This document shows positions 54,893 to 63,756 of a stretch of DNA of 64,000 nt, one piece after another. Position numbers and translations under genes: made by a program. The stretch is from NCBI RefSeq assembly GCF_009755275.1, contig NZ_WQLA01000004.1:124001-188000 (forward strand), read 5' to 3'. The notes under the pieces were generated by a model. That model saw only the letters and a list, made by a program, of their open reading frames with translations, did not search any database and was not told the origin of the DNA. The DNA comes from Mucilaginibacter aquatilis (GTDB lineage Bacteria > Bacteroidota > Bacteroidia > Sphingobacteriales > Sphingobacteriaceae). Position 1 is the first letter of the stretch; the number at the start of each line of letters is the position of its first letter.

Positions 54893-56449
54893 ATGCCGTC
54901 TAACAAGGTAAATCATAAAAATTGGTACTTCTCAAAAAGTAAATCAAGCTACCTTTTATGCGTTTTACTGACCTTTACGTTTTTGCTTGTAACGTCTCCA
55001 TCCTATTCGATACAAAACAATCTATATAATTCGGCTGACCAGGTACCTAACCCTAAAACTAATGGCAGTGGCTATATCAGCGATCCTCAAAGTTTGATTG
55101 AACCAAGCGAAACTGACAGTTTGAACCGGTTACTTACAATACTGGACAAGAAACTAGGTGTTGAAGCATCTGTGGTTATCATAAACAATTTTGATGAGCA
55201 GGCTGATGACTTCAAATTTGCTACGGAGCTGTTTCGAAAATGGGGTATTGGCAAAAGGCAGGCAAACAATGGTCTTTTACTATTCATAGCAACCAACACC
55301 AGGCAATACCGTTTTATAACGGGATATGGCCTGGAGGGTTTACTACCGGATGAAATGTTATCAAAAATTGGAAGCCGCACATTGGTCCCGGCATTCAAGG
55401 CCGAAAAATACGGCAAAGGTGTATTGAGTTCAATGGAAGTGATTAGCGCCTATTTACAACAGCCAGCAAATAAGAAAGAACTGGATTTGCTATTGCAAAA
55501 GCGGAGCGTTAACGATGATGGCGTTTCTACAAAGTTCATTGCATTTTTCACTATTCTTTCATTGACTATTGCTGCAGGCTTACAATTAAACAAGGTAAAA
55601 GCTAAAATCCCTAAAAACCGCATTCATACTGTAAACCTGTATTCTGACATCGCTGTTTGGTTTGGAGTATCCATAACAATTATAACATTGCTGTTTTTGT
55701 TAATTGTTTTTGTAACCGGTCACATTGGTGATCTGTTCAAGGTATTTACAGATTCTATTCTAACAATAGGAATAATAATATGCATGCTTTATATACTTTT
55801 TGCGCACTTAGGCGTGCTAAACAAAATGCGCAGAGGTTATGTAGACGATGTTAATTTTTTACAACAAAGCCAGGCTTTTTACCGTAAGGCGTGGTGGCAA
55901 ATTATACTGTCGCCCCTATCAATTATTTGGTTGCTTATACAGTACTACAAAGACACGCAAATTGGCAAACGCGTACAGCCACTTGTTGATGATAATGGCC
56001 AGCCAATGCAGCGGCTAAACCGCGATGAAGAAAAAAAGGCTTCAACTCACTTATCTGCCGGTCAGTTAAAGGAAGAGCAATTAGGCAGCATGGTTTACGA
56101 CATATGGCTGCAAAAAGATAGAAAAACAGTAAAACTAGTAACCAACCACGGCTACTGTTATGATGACTTTGAGCCTTGCCCTAACTGTAGTTTCAGAACT
56201 TTTTCTAAACCACTTGAAATTACCGAACAAAGGGCCACTTACACACGTGCTGGAAAAGCAAAACGTGTACGCTTATGCCGTAACTGCAACTATGAGCATT
56301 TTATTGAGTTTATTACATTGCCGATGCTGGTAAAATCGTCTAGTAGTTCGTTATCATCCAGCTCCGGCAGCAGTAGTAGTTCCTCCTCATCAGGAAGTAG
56401 CTGGGGAGGCGGCAGCACGGGCGGAGGCGGCGCAGGAGGAAGCTGGTAA
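54893..56449 (+). CDS. TPM-domain membrane protein with zinc ribbon and Ser/Gly-rich tail (YgcG/YdjH-like)
   Basis: 518 residues: signal peptide (about 1-40); TPM domain (about 60-190: DPQSLIEPSETDSLNRLLTI, LLLFIATNTRQYRFITGYGL, GLEGLLPDEM); transmembrane helices near 212-228, 254-277, 282-302 and 330-350; cytoplasmic region with zinc ligands C429/C432 (CPNC) and C462/C465 (CRNC); and a tail of Ser and Gly residues from about 482. TPM proteins usually end in such a low-complexity tail. The added zinc ribbon links it to the zinc-ribbon/SPFH genes just upstream. Likely part of an inner-membrane maintenance complex. Confidence 0.87.
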   Translation: MPSNKVNHKNWYFSKSKSSYLLCVLLTFTFLLVTSPSYSIQNNLYNSADQVPNPKTNGSGYISDPQSLIEPSETDSLNRLLTILDKKLGVEASVVIINNFDEQADDFKFATELFRKWGIGKRQANNGLLLFIATNTRQYRFITGYGLEGLLPDEMLSKIGSRTLVPAFKAEKYGKGVLSSMEVISAYLQQPANKKELDLLLQKRSVNDDGVSTKFIAFFTILSLTIAAGLQLNKVKAKIPKNRIHTVNLYSDIAVWFGVSITIITLLFLLIVFVTGHIGDLFKVFTDSILTIGIIICMLYILFAHLGVLNKMRRGYVDDVNFLQQSQAFYRKAWWQIILSPLSIIWLLIQYYKDTQIGKRVQPLVDDNGQPMQRLNRDEEKKASTHLSAGQLKEEQLGSMVYDIWLQKDRKTVKLVTNHGYCYDDFEPCPNCSFRTFSKPLEITEQRATYTRAGKAKRVRLCRNCNYEHFIEFITLPMLVKSSSSSLSSSSGSSSSSSSSGSSWGGGSTGGGGAGGSW

Positions 56450-56514
56450 TGTGTTTACGGACTTTTTATGTACGCATCCTCATCGAATCTAATACCTTCT
56501 ACTATCAGTGTATA

Positions 56515-57105
56515 TTAACGCTCTTTGTAGATATTAAATTTTTCAAAGGGAACTTTTCCAAAGTTTTTCACCGTTTCTATTTTTGATTCAACCTTTTCAG
56601 GTTCGGTGGCACGAAAGTATTCATGACCGTCTTTATGCAATAACCAATTTTTTGCGGCCGGATTGTATTTAAAAGTTATAATGCGCGTCCAGCGTTGGCC
56701 TGATCCCCCGTAATGCTCAACCGAAAAGTAGCCGTTTTTTATAGTTATGCCGGTAAAGGGATCACCCATTTGACCGCCGCAGTCAACACAGTATACTGCG
56801 TTATCGCTACGGTTTGCAATCTTGTAAGTTTTATTGGCCTGCCCTAGTAATATAAGTAACGGCCTCTTTTCCGGATTGTCAATAACGTTCGATGTCTTTT
56901 CTTCGCCTTTTTTGTACAGCACCATAACAGCATCAGTGTAAGCATCGCGGTTAAGATCACCTTTGGTAATATCAAGTACTTCGTATCCTTTAGTTACAAA
57001 CTGCTTCATATTTGCCGGAACGTTAACTGACAGCTTTGGTGTTTGGGCTATGACTTGCAAGCCTGATGCTAACATCAATAACGATAAAGAAATTTGTAAG
57101 CGCAT
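56515..57105 (-). CDS. Hypothetical secreted protein with FG-GAP-like motif
   Basis: 196 residues with a signal peptide (about 1-20). Near 50-60 is GDLNRDAYTDAVMVL, an FG-GAP/calcium-loop-like motif; later come VYCVDCGGQMGDPFTGITI and YGGSGQRWTRIITFKY. This is a recurring but uncharacterised Bacteroidota family as far as I can tell. It faces away from the following membrane-protein gene. Role unknown. Confidence 0.75.
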   Translation of the reverse strand: MRLQISLSLLMLASGLQVIAQTPKLSVNVPANMKQFVTKGYEVLDITKGDLNRDAYTDAVMVLYKKGEEKTSNVIDNPEKRPLLILLGQANKTYKIANRSDNAVYCVDCGGQMGDPFTGITIKNGYFSVEHYGGSGQRWTRIITFKYNPAAKNWLLHKDGHEYFRATEPEKVESKIETVKNFGKVPFEKFNIYKER

Positions 57106-57241
57106 TTAAGTGATGTATAATTTTTAATATTTTTTTAGTATAAACAGCAGTCAAACAAAATGTTTTTAACCGCTAAGCAACTATCCTGCAAACTATCATC
57201 TGTTCAACGTTGTTGAGTGCATAAATCAACACAACAACCTC

Positions 57242-58258
57242 ATGTCATTAAAAAGCCTGGCAAAAACACGCTGGAAAATTGAACCTGAACGCGTTATCAT
57301 ATACCCAACCGGTGTATTTTACATTTTCGTACCAATAATGGCCATTTTAGGTATTGGCCTTTTATACATGTATACCAGTACTCAAAATGTTTCCATAAGC
57401 CAATCAATGCCCATTGTGTTACTCATACTGCTTATAGTAGTACTGTTTTGGGGTGCCGCCAACACTTATATTGAATTTGATAACCGACAGGCCCGCATGC
57501 GCAAAATGTTTATGGGATTTATACCTACCAAAAATATTCCGTTTGCACAGCTGCATGGCATTGATGTGGTAAGCGGCATTACTACGGGCAGCTACAATTA
57601 CAGTTTGTTCCGTAAAAATTCAAGATACGGTAAAGGCATTGTCGTTTCATCGGCTTATACTAAAAACGACGACCCTAACGCTATAGCTTTTGTGGAAGAG
57701 GCTGTACCAATAATACACGGCTATCTGGAAAAATACGATAGCCCCGCCGACTTTGTTACCGAACCAATTACGTCTTACAAATACTTTGAGCTTAAAGGGA
57801 GTGTGTACGCTGTGAAAAGCAATAAAATTGGAGCATTGATAACAGGCATAATTTTGATTGGTATAGGCATATGGCTGTTTACAATACCTGCCGATAGCCT
57901 CATAGCTATACTCTTTTGCATTGGCCTGTTGTTTTTATTTGGCCTGGTGTTTATCAATGCAGCCTTTACACAGTTTTTATTTGACCCTCAAAACGGAACG
58001 GTGAAGCGTACAGGCCTGTTTAGCTTTTTACACAAAGAGTACAGCTTTGTAAACTATGCCGGCATACAAACCATACGTCACACGGTGAATTTGATTTATG
58101 TGCGAACATCGGTAAACCTCATATTCGTTCTTCCTGAAAAGAATAATAAGGAAGTTCCGCTTACCGTTGCTTCACTATTCCGCGAAAAAAGCATTGATCG
58201 TTTTATTAAAGAGTTTTACAGCATAATGAACACAACGGCAAACAATAATATAAAGTAA
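57242..58258 (+). CDS. Hypothetical membrane protein with PH-like soluble part
   Basis: 338 residues, no signal peptide. Two helices at about 25-45 and 57-77, a soluble segment of about 110 residues that looks like a bacterial PH-type sandwich (YIEFDNRQARMRKMFMGFIP), two more helices at about 193-212 and 216-237, then a second similar segment (FLFDPQNGTVKRTGLFSFLH). The internal duplication of helix pair plus beta domain suggests a tandem repeat. Function unknown; it closes the envelope-type cluster and is followed by a terminator. Confidence 0.75.
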   Translation: MSLKSLAKTRWKIEPERVIIYPTGVFYIFVPIMAILGIGLLYMYTSTQNVSISQSMPIVLLILLIVVLFWGAANTYIEFDNRQARMRKMFMGFIPTKNIPFAQLHGIDVVSGITTGSYNYSLFRKNSRYGKGIVVSSAYTKNDDPNAIAFVEEAVPIIHGYLEKYDSPADFVTEPITSYKYFELKGSVYAVKSNKIGALITGIILIGIGIWLFTIPADSLIAILFCIGLLFLFGLVFINAAFTQFLFDPQNGTVKRTGLFSFLHKEYSFVNYAGIQTIRHTVNLIYVRTSVNLIFVLPEKNNKEVPLTVASLFREKSIDRFIKEFYSIMNTTANNNIK

Positions 58259-58300
58259 TAAAGCCGGCAGTCAAGTACTTCGTCCCATTAGCATCATTAT

Positions 58301-58349
58301 GAGAGACCCAACTTTATCCTATATCGGGAAAGTTGGGTTTCTCGTTTTA
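58301..58349 (+). terminator. Rho-independent terminator
   Basis: GAGAGACCCAACTTT pairs with AAAGTTGGGTTTCTC (15 bp, one G-T wobble) around a 13-nt loop, followed by CGTTTTAT. It lies 43 bases after the membrane-protein stop and insulates the iron genes downstream. Confidence 0.85.
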
Positions 58350-58433
58350 TTCCCCCCTTATTAAAGCTTCAAGCCTTTCTTGGAAATGCGCCGGACTAAT
58401 TTATCGGGGAACAAAGCACAAAAATTTAAAACC

Positions 58434-58478
58434 CAAAGCTAAGTTTATTTGGATTTATTCTAAATAAACTTAGCTTTG
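58434..58478. promoter_or_regulatory. Perfect 17-bp inverted repeat, candidate iron-responsive operator
   Basis: CAAAGCTAAGTTTATTT (58434-58450) and AAATAAACTTAGCTTTG (58462-58478) are exact complements around 11 bases. The centre TATTTGGATTTATTCTAAAT is itself nearly symmetrical, like boxes of metal-dependent repressors. It stands about 80 bases upstream of a siderophore-receptor gene. It could alternatively be a leader hairpin or a terminator on the other strand. Confidence 0.5.
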
Positions 58479-58485
58479 TAAAAAA

Positions 58486-58531
58486 ATGCCACACAGGATC
58501 TGACCCTGTGTGGCTGGCCGGAGAACCCGGC
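58486..58531 (+). other. Structured leader with two hairpins and a five-codon ORF
   Basis: GCCACACAGG/CCTGTGTGGC (10 bp, 7-nt loop, 58488-58514) is followed at once by GCCGG/CCGGC (58517-58531). A tiny ORF (MPHRI, 58486-58503) starts at the base of the first stem and stops in its loop. No known riboswitch class fits. Probably the 5' leader of the siderophore receptor mRNA. Confidence 0.45.
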
Positions 58532-58557
58532 TTACTCTTAACGTTGAATTAAAAGTA

Positions 58558-61053
58558 ATGCAAGTTAAAAATTTTCTGCTAATTGGTGCAGCCTGCACCG
58601 CCGCGCTCTCTTTAAATGCGGCAACACTAAACAACTTACACAAAACCAACAATGTTGCGTATGTAAACACTCTACATGTTATCTTGAATGACGACGATCA
58701 GCAAACCGGTACAATTCGAGGTCGTATTACTACTTCTGATGGTACAGTTGCACCGATGGTATCTGTTACACTGAAAGGCACCCGCTTTGGTGCCATTACC
58801 GACGAAGACGGACAATACCAGATTAAACGGGTACCCGAAGGTGATTACACTATTGTGGTTACAGCCGTTGGTCTTTACCCTAAAGAAAAAAATGTACATG
58901 TAAACGGCAAAAGCACCGTTATTGCCGATTTCTCGCTAAATGAAAACCGCTCGGAGTTGGCCGAGGTACAGGTAAAAACTGTAAAAAAGAAATACAAGGT
59001 TGAACGTCCCTCCTCTTCGTTAAGGTTACAATCGCCTCTTATAGAGGTGCCTCAAAATATACAGGTTGTTACCAGCCAGTTAATGGCCGATCAGCAAGTG
59101 TTTGACATTGTTGATGGTATAACCCGCAACGTAAGCGGTGCCACCCGCGTTGGCCACTGGGATGCCCAATACGCAAACATTTTTATGCGTGGCACCAATA
59201 TTCCGGCATTCCGTAACGGTATGAACCAAAAAATGCCTTGGGGACCGCTTGCTGACGATGCTGCTACCATTGACCGTATTGAGTTTGTAAAAGGCCCATC
59301 AGGTTTTATGATGGCCAACGGCGAACCGGGAGGTATATACAACATCGTTACTAAAAAGCCTACTGGCCAAAACCGCAGTTCGGTTAGCCTTAGCGGAGGT
59401 GGTTACAACCTTGGCCGTGGCGCGGTTGATATTGATGGAAAATTATCACGTGATGGAAAACTATTGTTTCGCCTCAATTTAGCTGCGCAAACCAAGGGCA
59501 GTTATAACAAATACAACTACACTGATAAGTACGTTATTGCCCCGGTAATTAGCTATCAAATTGACAGCAACACCCTAGTAACGGCCGAGTACACCACACA
59601 GCATGTAGAAGCACAAGCTTTAGGCTCATACGGATTTTCACCGAAGGGTTTTGCCGATACCGACCCTAGCTTCTTTTTGGGCGATCCTTCGCTAGACCCG
59701 GTGAAGCTAAATGACCACAACGTTACTTTTTATTTAAGGCATAAACTTAATAAGGACTGGACACTTAACGGCCAGGCAAATTATGTACGATATGGCATGT
59801 TTGGCGGTTCACCATGGCCATCGTCAATTGCGCCTAACGGTGACATGCGCAGGTACTTGAATATCAGTGAAGAGCTTGCCATAAATAAGAACGCACAGTT
59901 AAGCGTAATGGGCGATTTGGTTACAGGTAAAGTAATACACCGCATATTAACGGGTATTGATATGGGTAACCTTAAAACCTGGGGCGATTTTTCGAGCACC
60001 ATGCTTGCCGATCTTCAATTAACTGACAACCGAACCTTCAATATTTATAATCCTGAATACGGCATTCCCACTAAAAACATTCCTTTTTTCGATAGATCGA
60101 GAAGTTTGCAGGTAAGATCTGGCTCAAACACATACGCAACCAATCTTACTTATACCGGTGCTTATTTACAGGATGAAATTCGCATGCTTGACGAAAAGTT
60201 GCGCTTAACCCTTGCCGGTCGTTTCACTCATTCGGTAACTGTAGGCAAAACCAACAGCCAGCAAATATCTGATAATGTTTTCACGCCAAGATTTGGTTTG
60301 AGCTACTCAATCACTAATGATTTTAGTGCTTACACTTTGTATGATCAAAGCTATTTACCTGTAGCCAATACAAATAATTTTACTGGCACTCCTTTCAGGG
60401 CAATTAGAGGAAGTAACGTAGAATTAGGTTTGAAGAAAGATTGGTTTGAGGGTAGATGGAATACAACATTTGCAATTTATCAAATCACTAAAAGTAATGT
60501 GCTTGCTACCGACTTTGATAACATTGGTATAAATCCAAACGCACAAATTCAACTTGGTAAAATAAGATCAAAAGGTATTGAACTTGATATTAATGGGGAA
60601 TTGACTAAAAGCTTGAATTTAGTATTGAATTATGCCTATACCGATGCAAAGGTACTTGAAGATACCCGTCCGGTATTGGTAGGCAACCGCGTGCCTAACT
60701 CAGCAAAACATATAACAAACGGCTGGTTGTCATATCGTGTTGATGATGAAAATTCAATATTCAAAGGTTTTGGTCTATCAGGTGGTTACCAGATTCAACT
60801 GGGCAGAAATGCAGGATCGACAACTTCTCCAATGAAACTACCTGCCTACTATCGCTTTGACGCCGGAGCATCTTATGAAAAAGGAAGAATTACAATTTCT
60901 GCACTTGTAAACAATTTACTCGACCGTCGTTTGCTAACTCAAGGCTCATATACCAAACTGGCTCAGGAAACTGCAACTGCTGTTTCTTACTATACTTACA
61001 TCTACGAGTATCCAAGAAACGGCAGAATAACTATTGCTTACCGTTTTAAATAA
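58558..61053 (+). CDS. TonB-dependent siderophore receptor
   Basis: 831 residues from the ATG of MQVKNFLLIGAACTAAL, which opens a normal signal peptide. An in-frame GTG 16 codons upstream would place the leader hairpins inside the gene and is rejected. A carboxypeptidase-regulatory-like domain (about 53-130: GTIRGRITTSDGTVAPMVSV) precedes the plug (about 150-285: SSSLRLQSPLIEVPQNIQVV, IDRIEFVKGPSGFMMANGEP, GGIYNIVTKKP) and the barrel, closing with NGRITIAYRF. The plug signatures are those of siderophore receptors of the FhuE/FoxA type rather than SusC. The PepSY gene downstream fits release of iron from an imported chelate. Confidence 0.94.
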   Translation: MQVKNFLLIGAACTAALSLNAATLNNLHKTNNVAYVNTLHVILNDDDQQTGTIRGRITTSDGTVAPMVSVTLKGTRFGAITDEDGQYQIKRVPEGDYTIVVTAVGLYPKEKNVHVNGKSTVIADFSLNENRSELAEVQVKTVKKKYKVERPSSSLRLQSPLIEVPQNIQVVTSQLMADQQVFDIVDGITRNVSGATRVGHWDAQYANIFMRGTNIPAFRNGMNQKMPWGPLADDAATIDRIEFVKGPSGFMMANGEPGGIYNIVTKKPTGQNRSSVSLSGGGYNLGRGAVDIDGKLSRDGKLLFRLNLAAQTKGSYNKYNYTDKYVIAPVISYQIDSNTLVTAEYTTQHVEAQALGSYGFSPKGFADTDPSFFLGDPSLDPVKLNDHNVTFYLRHKLNKDWTLNGQANYVRYGMFGGSPWPSSIAPNGDMRRYLNISEELAINKNAQLSVMGDLVTGKVIHRILTGIDMGNLKTWGDFSSTMLADLQLTDNRTFNIYNPEYGIPTKNIPFFDRSRSLQVRSGSNTYATNLTYTGAYLQDEIRMLDEKLRLTLAGRFTHSVTVGKTNSQQISDNVFTPRFGLSYSITNDFSAYTLYDQSYLPVANTNNFTGTPFRAIRGSNVELGLKKDWFEGRWNTTFAIYQITKSNVLATDFDNIGINPNAQIQLGKIRSKGIELDINGELTKSLNLVLNYAYTDAKVLEDTRPVLVGNRVPNSAKHITNGWLSYRVDDENSIFKGFGLSGGYQIQLGRNAGSTTSPMKLPAYYRFDAGASYEKGRITISALVNNLLDRRLLTQGSYTKLAQETATAVSYYTYIYEYPRNGRITIAYRFK

Positions 61054-61074
61054 TCACCAATCTAACACTACGCA

Positions 61075-62391
61075 ATGATGACCGCTAACAAGTCCATAAA
61101 CGCAAAGAAGCATAAAGATTCGGTATTTAAACGGATTAACAACTGGCTGCATTTGTGGCTGGGCCTTATATCGGGCATCATTGTGTTTATTGTATGTGTA
61201 AACGCCTGTATTTGGGTGTTTAATGAAGAAATTACCGGTTTGCTTGAACCTCAAACTAAAGTTGAATGGCAGGACAAACCGGTACTTAAGCCTTCTGAAT
61301 TAACTGAAATAGCATCCCGTCTTTACCCCGGTAAGGTTCCCTCCTATGCAAATTACCAGCAAGGCAGGGCAATTAATTTAAGCTTACGCCTTGCCGATGC
61401 CAAACCAAAAGAAAGAAGAAGTGGCAACACCGTATTGAAAATAAACCCCTACACGGGAGAGGTATTGGCACGGGAAGAACACAAAAAAGGTGAAACAGAT
61501 TTTTTCAGATTTATTTTAAATGGGCATCGTTTTTTGTGGCTGCCTGTAGAAATCGGTCGCCCCGTTGTAAACTATGCAACGCTAATTTTTGTAGTAATTT
61601 TAATAACGGGCCTCATTTGGTGGTATCCCAAAAAATGGAATAAAACTACACGCGAAAAGAGCTTCACCATAAAATGGAATGCATCGTTTAAGCGGCTCAA
61701 TCTTGACTTGCACAACGTATTAGGCTTTTATGCCATGATATTCCTTGCTTGTATTGCCCTAACCGGCATGGTGTATGGCATTAAATGGTACAGCGAAAGC
61801 GTTTATTGGGTAACATCAGGCGGTGAAAAGCTGGCTGAATACAAGCGTATGCAGTCTGACTCATTGCAACAAGGAAAATTTTATACCACCGGCCAGGCCA
61901 TGGATTTAGCATGGAGCAAGGTAATATCAAGGCATCCTAAGTCAATGGGCTTTTATTACAGCTTTGCTGATGCCAGCCAACCCAAGGCAGCTATTGATAT
62001 TACAGTTTACCCAAATAGAGGTCAATTCTATAATAGCAGGGGGTACTCGTTTGACCAACATACGCTAAAAGAGTTTATCAGAGAAGACGCCTACTCTGTA
62101 CCTTATGAGCAAGCTTCATTCGGGCAAAAATTACGCAAAATGAACTATGATATTCATGTCGGCAGCATTTTGGGATTTCCGGGTAAAGTACTTGCTTTTT
62201 TTGCATCGCTGATTGGTGCCAGCTTACCAGTCACCGGATTTTTGGTTTGGTATAATCGCAAGTTCAAAAAGAAAGGTGACAAAAAGCCAAAGCGTAAAAG
62301 CTCAAGTGAAATGCAAGAGCGTAACTTTAAACCATCCCATACAAGTAAGGTTTCGGAAGCAATGCTGGCAAGCAGTTCAACATCTTTATGA
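61075..62391 (+). CDS. PepSY-domain membrane protein (PiuB/FoxB-like, iron-siderophore reductase family)
   Basis: 438 residues with four transmembrane helices (about 28-50, 162-184, 210-230 and 372-395) and PepSY-type periplasmic segments between them (VPSYANYQQGRAINLSLRLA, TGEVLAREEHKKGETDFFRF). The paired His-containing helices (LHLWLGLISG, DLHNVLGFYAMIF, NYDIHVGSILGFPGKV) are the haem-ligand-like pattern of this family. It follows the siderophore receptor by 21 bases. Family members reduce or help release siderophore iron in the inner membrane. Start may be either of two consecutive ATGs. Confidence 0.93.
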   Translation: MMTANKSINAKKHKDSVFKRINNWLHLWLGLISGIIVFIVCVNACIWVFNEEITGLLEPQTKVEWQDKPVLKPSELTEIASRLYPGKVPSYANYQQGRAINLSLRLADAKPKERRSGNTVLKINPYTGEVLAREEHKKGETDFFRFILNGHRFLWLPVEIGRPVVNYATLIFVVILITGLIWWYPKKWNKTTREKSFTIKWNASFKRLNLDLHNVLGFYAMIFLACIALTGMVYGIKWYSESVYWVTSGGEKLAEYKRMQSDSLQQGKFYTTGQAMDLAWSKVISRHPKSMGFYYSFADASQPKAAIDITVYPNRGQFYNSRGYSFDQHTLKEFIREDAYSVPYEQASFGQKLRKMNYDIHVGSILGFPGKVLAFFASLIGASLPVTGFLVWYNRKFKKKGDKKPKRKSSSEMQERNFKPSHTSKVSEAMLASSSTSL

Positions 62392-62555
62392 AGATGGTTT
62401 GTTCCAATTTATAAAGTGGCCGACAGTTTGGTGAAATGTTATTTTACAAACCCGCGACTCACAATGCGTAAGCTTTACTGTTACAAGTACACACGGCAGT
62501 TACATTAGTAATTAAAGTGGATAATTGAATTATTAATTTGTACAGTTTAAATTAA

Positions 62556-63695
62556 ATGAAGCAAGTTTTTTGGATCCTGCTTGCAGGCCTTTTCAGCGGT
62601 ATCAGCCATTGCGTTACAGCTCAGCCAAGTCATCCCACTGTTGATGGACCGTATATTTTTTACAAAGGCGACTATGGCTATGCCAAGCGGATTGAAAAAA
62701 AAGGTAAAAAGTTAAAGCTTAAAATTGACAGCTTTAAAGTAAGTGACAGGGCTGACACGAAGTTTAGGGTAGATGTAGATGGTTACCCCGACTGGAGTTT
62801 TACAGTTAAGCTTAAAAAAAAGATATCACCACGGTCGGCAAGTTTTTCGGGTTCAGAACCTATGCTTTTTCTGTCGGACATAGAAGGTGAATTTACCGCA
62901 TTCCGTGAAATTTTATTGGCCAACAATGTTATCGACTCTAACTATAACTGGTTATTTGGCAAAGGCCGTCTTGTAATTGCGGGCGATTTGTTTGATCGTG
63001 GTAAACAGGTAACACCCTACTTGTGGCTGCTTTACAAATTAGAAGATGATGCAAGGGCTAAAGGTGGTGATGTAAACGTGATATTAGGTAATCATGACAT
63101 TATGAACTTTAAAGGCGATTACCGTTACGTGCAGCCTTTATACTGGGCTAACGCTAAGCTTATGCATGAATCATACAGCGATTTGCACAACGCCGATACC
63201 GAGCTTGGTAGATGGTTGAGAAGTAAGAATATAATTGAGAAGATTGGCGATATGCTGGTTATGCACGGAGGTATGTCTGCCGATGCCCTTGAGCAAAAAC
63301 TAACAGTAGACGAAATAAACAACGCATCGCGGCCTTATCTTGATAAATCCTCTAAAGTAACTCCTGATATCTTGAAGTCTTTTCTAGGAAATCAAGGCGT
63401 ATTTTGGTACAGGGGTTACTTCACAAAGTCAAGGGCAAGTATGCAAACTGTTGATGCCACATTAAAGCAATATAAAGTAAAATACATTGTTGTTGGCCAT
63501 ACCATAATTAAACAAAATATTGGCTTGTATTACGGTGGAAAAGTGGTAGGGCTTGACGTTAATGAGCATAAAGGCGATAGGGCCGCTGCACTTTACACTA
63601 AAGGTAAATGGTATGTTTTAGATGCATCGGGCAATAAAAAGGAGCTGATTTACAATGAAGATAATGATACAATTAAAACTGAGGACATAGACTAA
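62556..63695 (+). CDS. Secreted PPP-like metallophosphoesterase
   Basis: 379 residues with a signal peptide (about 1-22). After an unusual N-terminal 80-residue beta region come the metal sites: SDIEGEF (D108), GDLFDRG (D144, with D147/R148), GNHD (N179, H180, D181), MLVMHGGMS and VVGHT. In PPP and ApaH-like enzymes the first motif is usually D-x-H; here Glu 110 takes the His place. Probably hydrolyses phosphate esters in the periplasm; protein, nucleotide or sugar phosphates cannot be told apart. Not clearly in an operon. Confidence 0.88.
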   Translation: MKQVFWILLAGLFSGISHCVTAQPSHPTVDGPYIFYKGDYGYAKRIEKKGKKLKLKIDSFKVSDRADTKFRVDVDGYPDWSFTVKLKKKISPRSASFSGSEPMLFLSDIEGEFTAFREILLANNVIDSNYNWLFGKGRLVIAGDLFDRGKQVTPYLWLLYKLEDDARAKGGDVNVILGNHDIMNFKGDYRYVQPLYWANAKLMHESYSDLHNADTELGRWLRSKNIIEKIGDMLVMHGGMSADALEQKLTVDEINNASRPYLDKSSKVTPDILKSFLGNQGVFWYRGYFTKSRASMQTVDATLKQYKVKYIVVGHTIIKQNIGLYYGGKVVGLDVNEHKGDRAAALYTKGKWYVLDASGNKKELIYNEDNDTIKTEDID

Positions 63696-63724
63696 ATGCA
63701 TATAGCCTATGTCCCTTGTTTTTC
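63683..63724 (+). terminator. Probable terminator after the phosphoesterase
   Basis: GGACATAG (overlapping the end of the gene) pairs with CTATGTCC 16 bases later, followed by CTTGTTTTTC. The stem is short and the loop long, so this is tentative. The convergent GH5-like gene ends 33 bases further on. Confidence 0.5.
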
Positions 63725-63756
63725 GTAGTTAATACGAGATAGTAATCTTTAATTCT

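Noticed and set aside
58510..58557. GTG start 16 codons upstream of the siderophore receptor
   Set aside because: It would translate the leader hairpins and place charged residues before the signal peptide.
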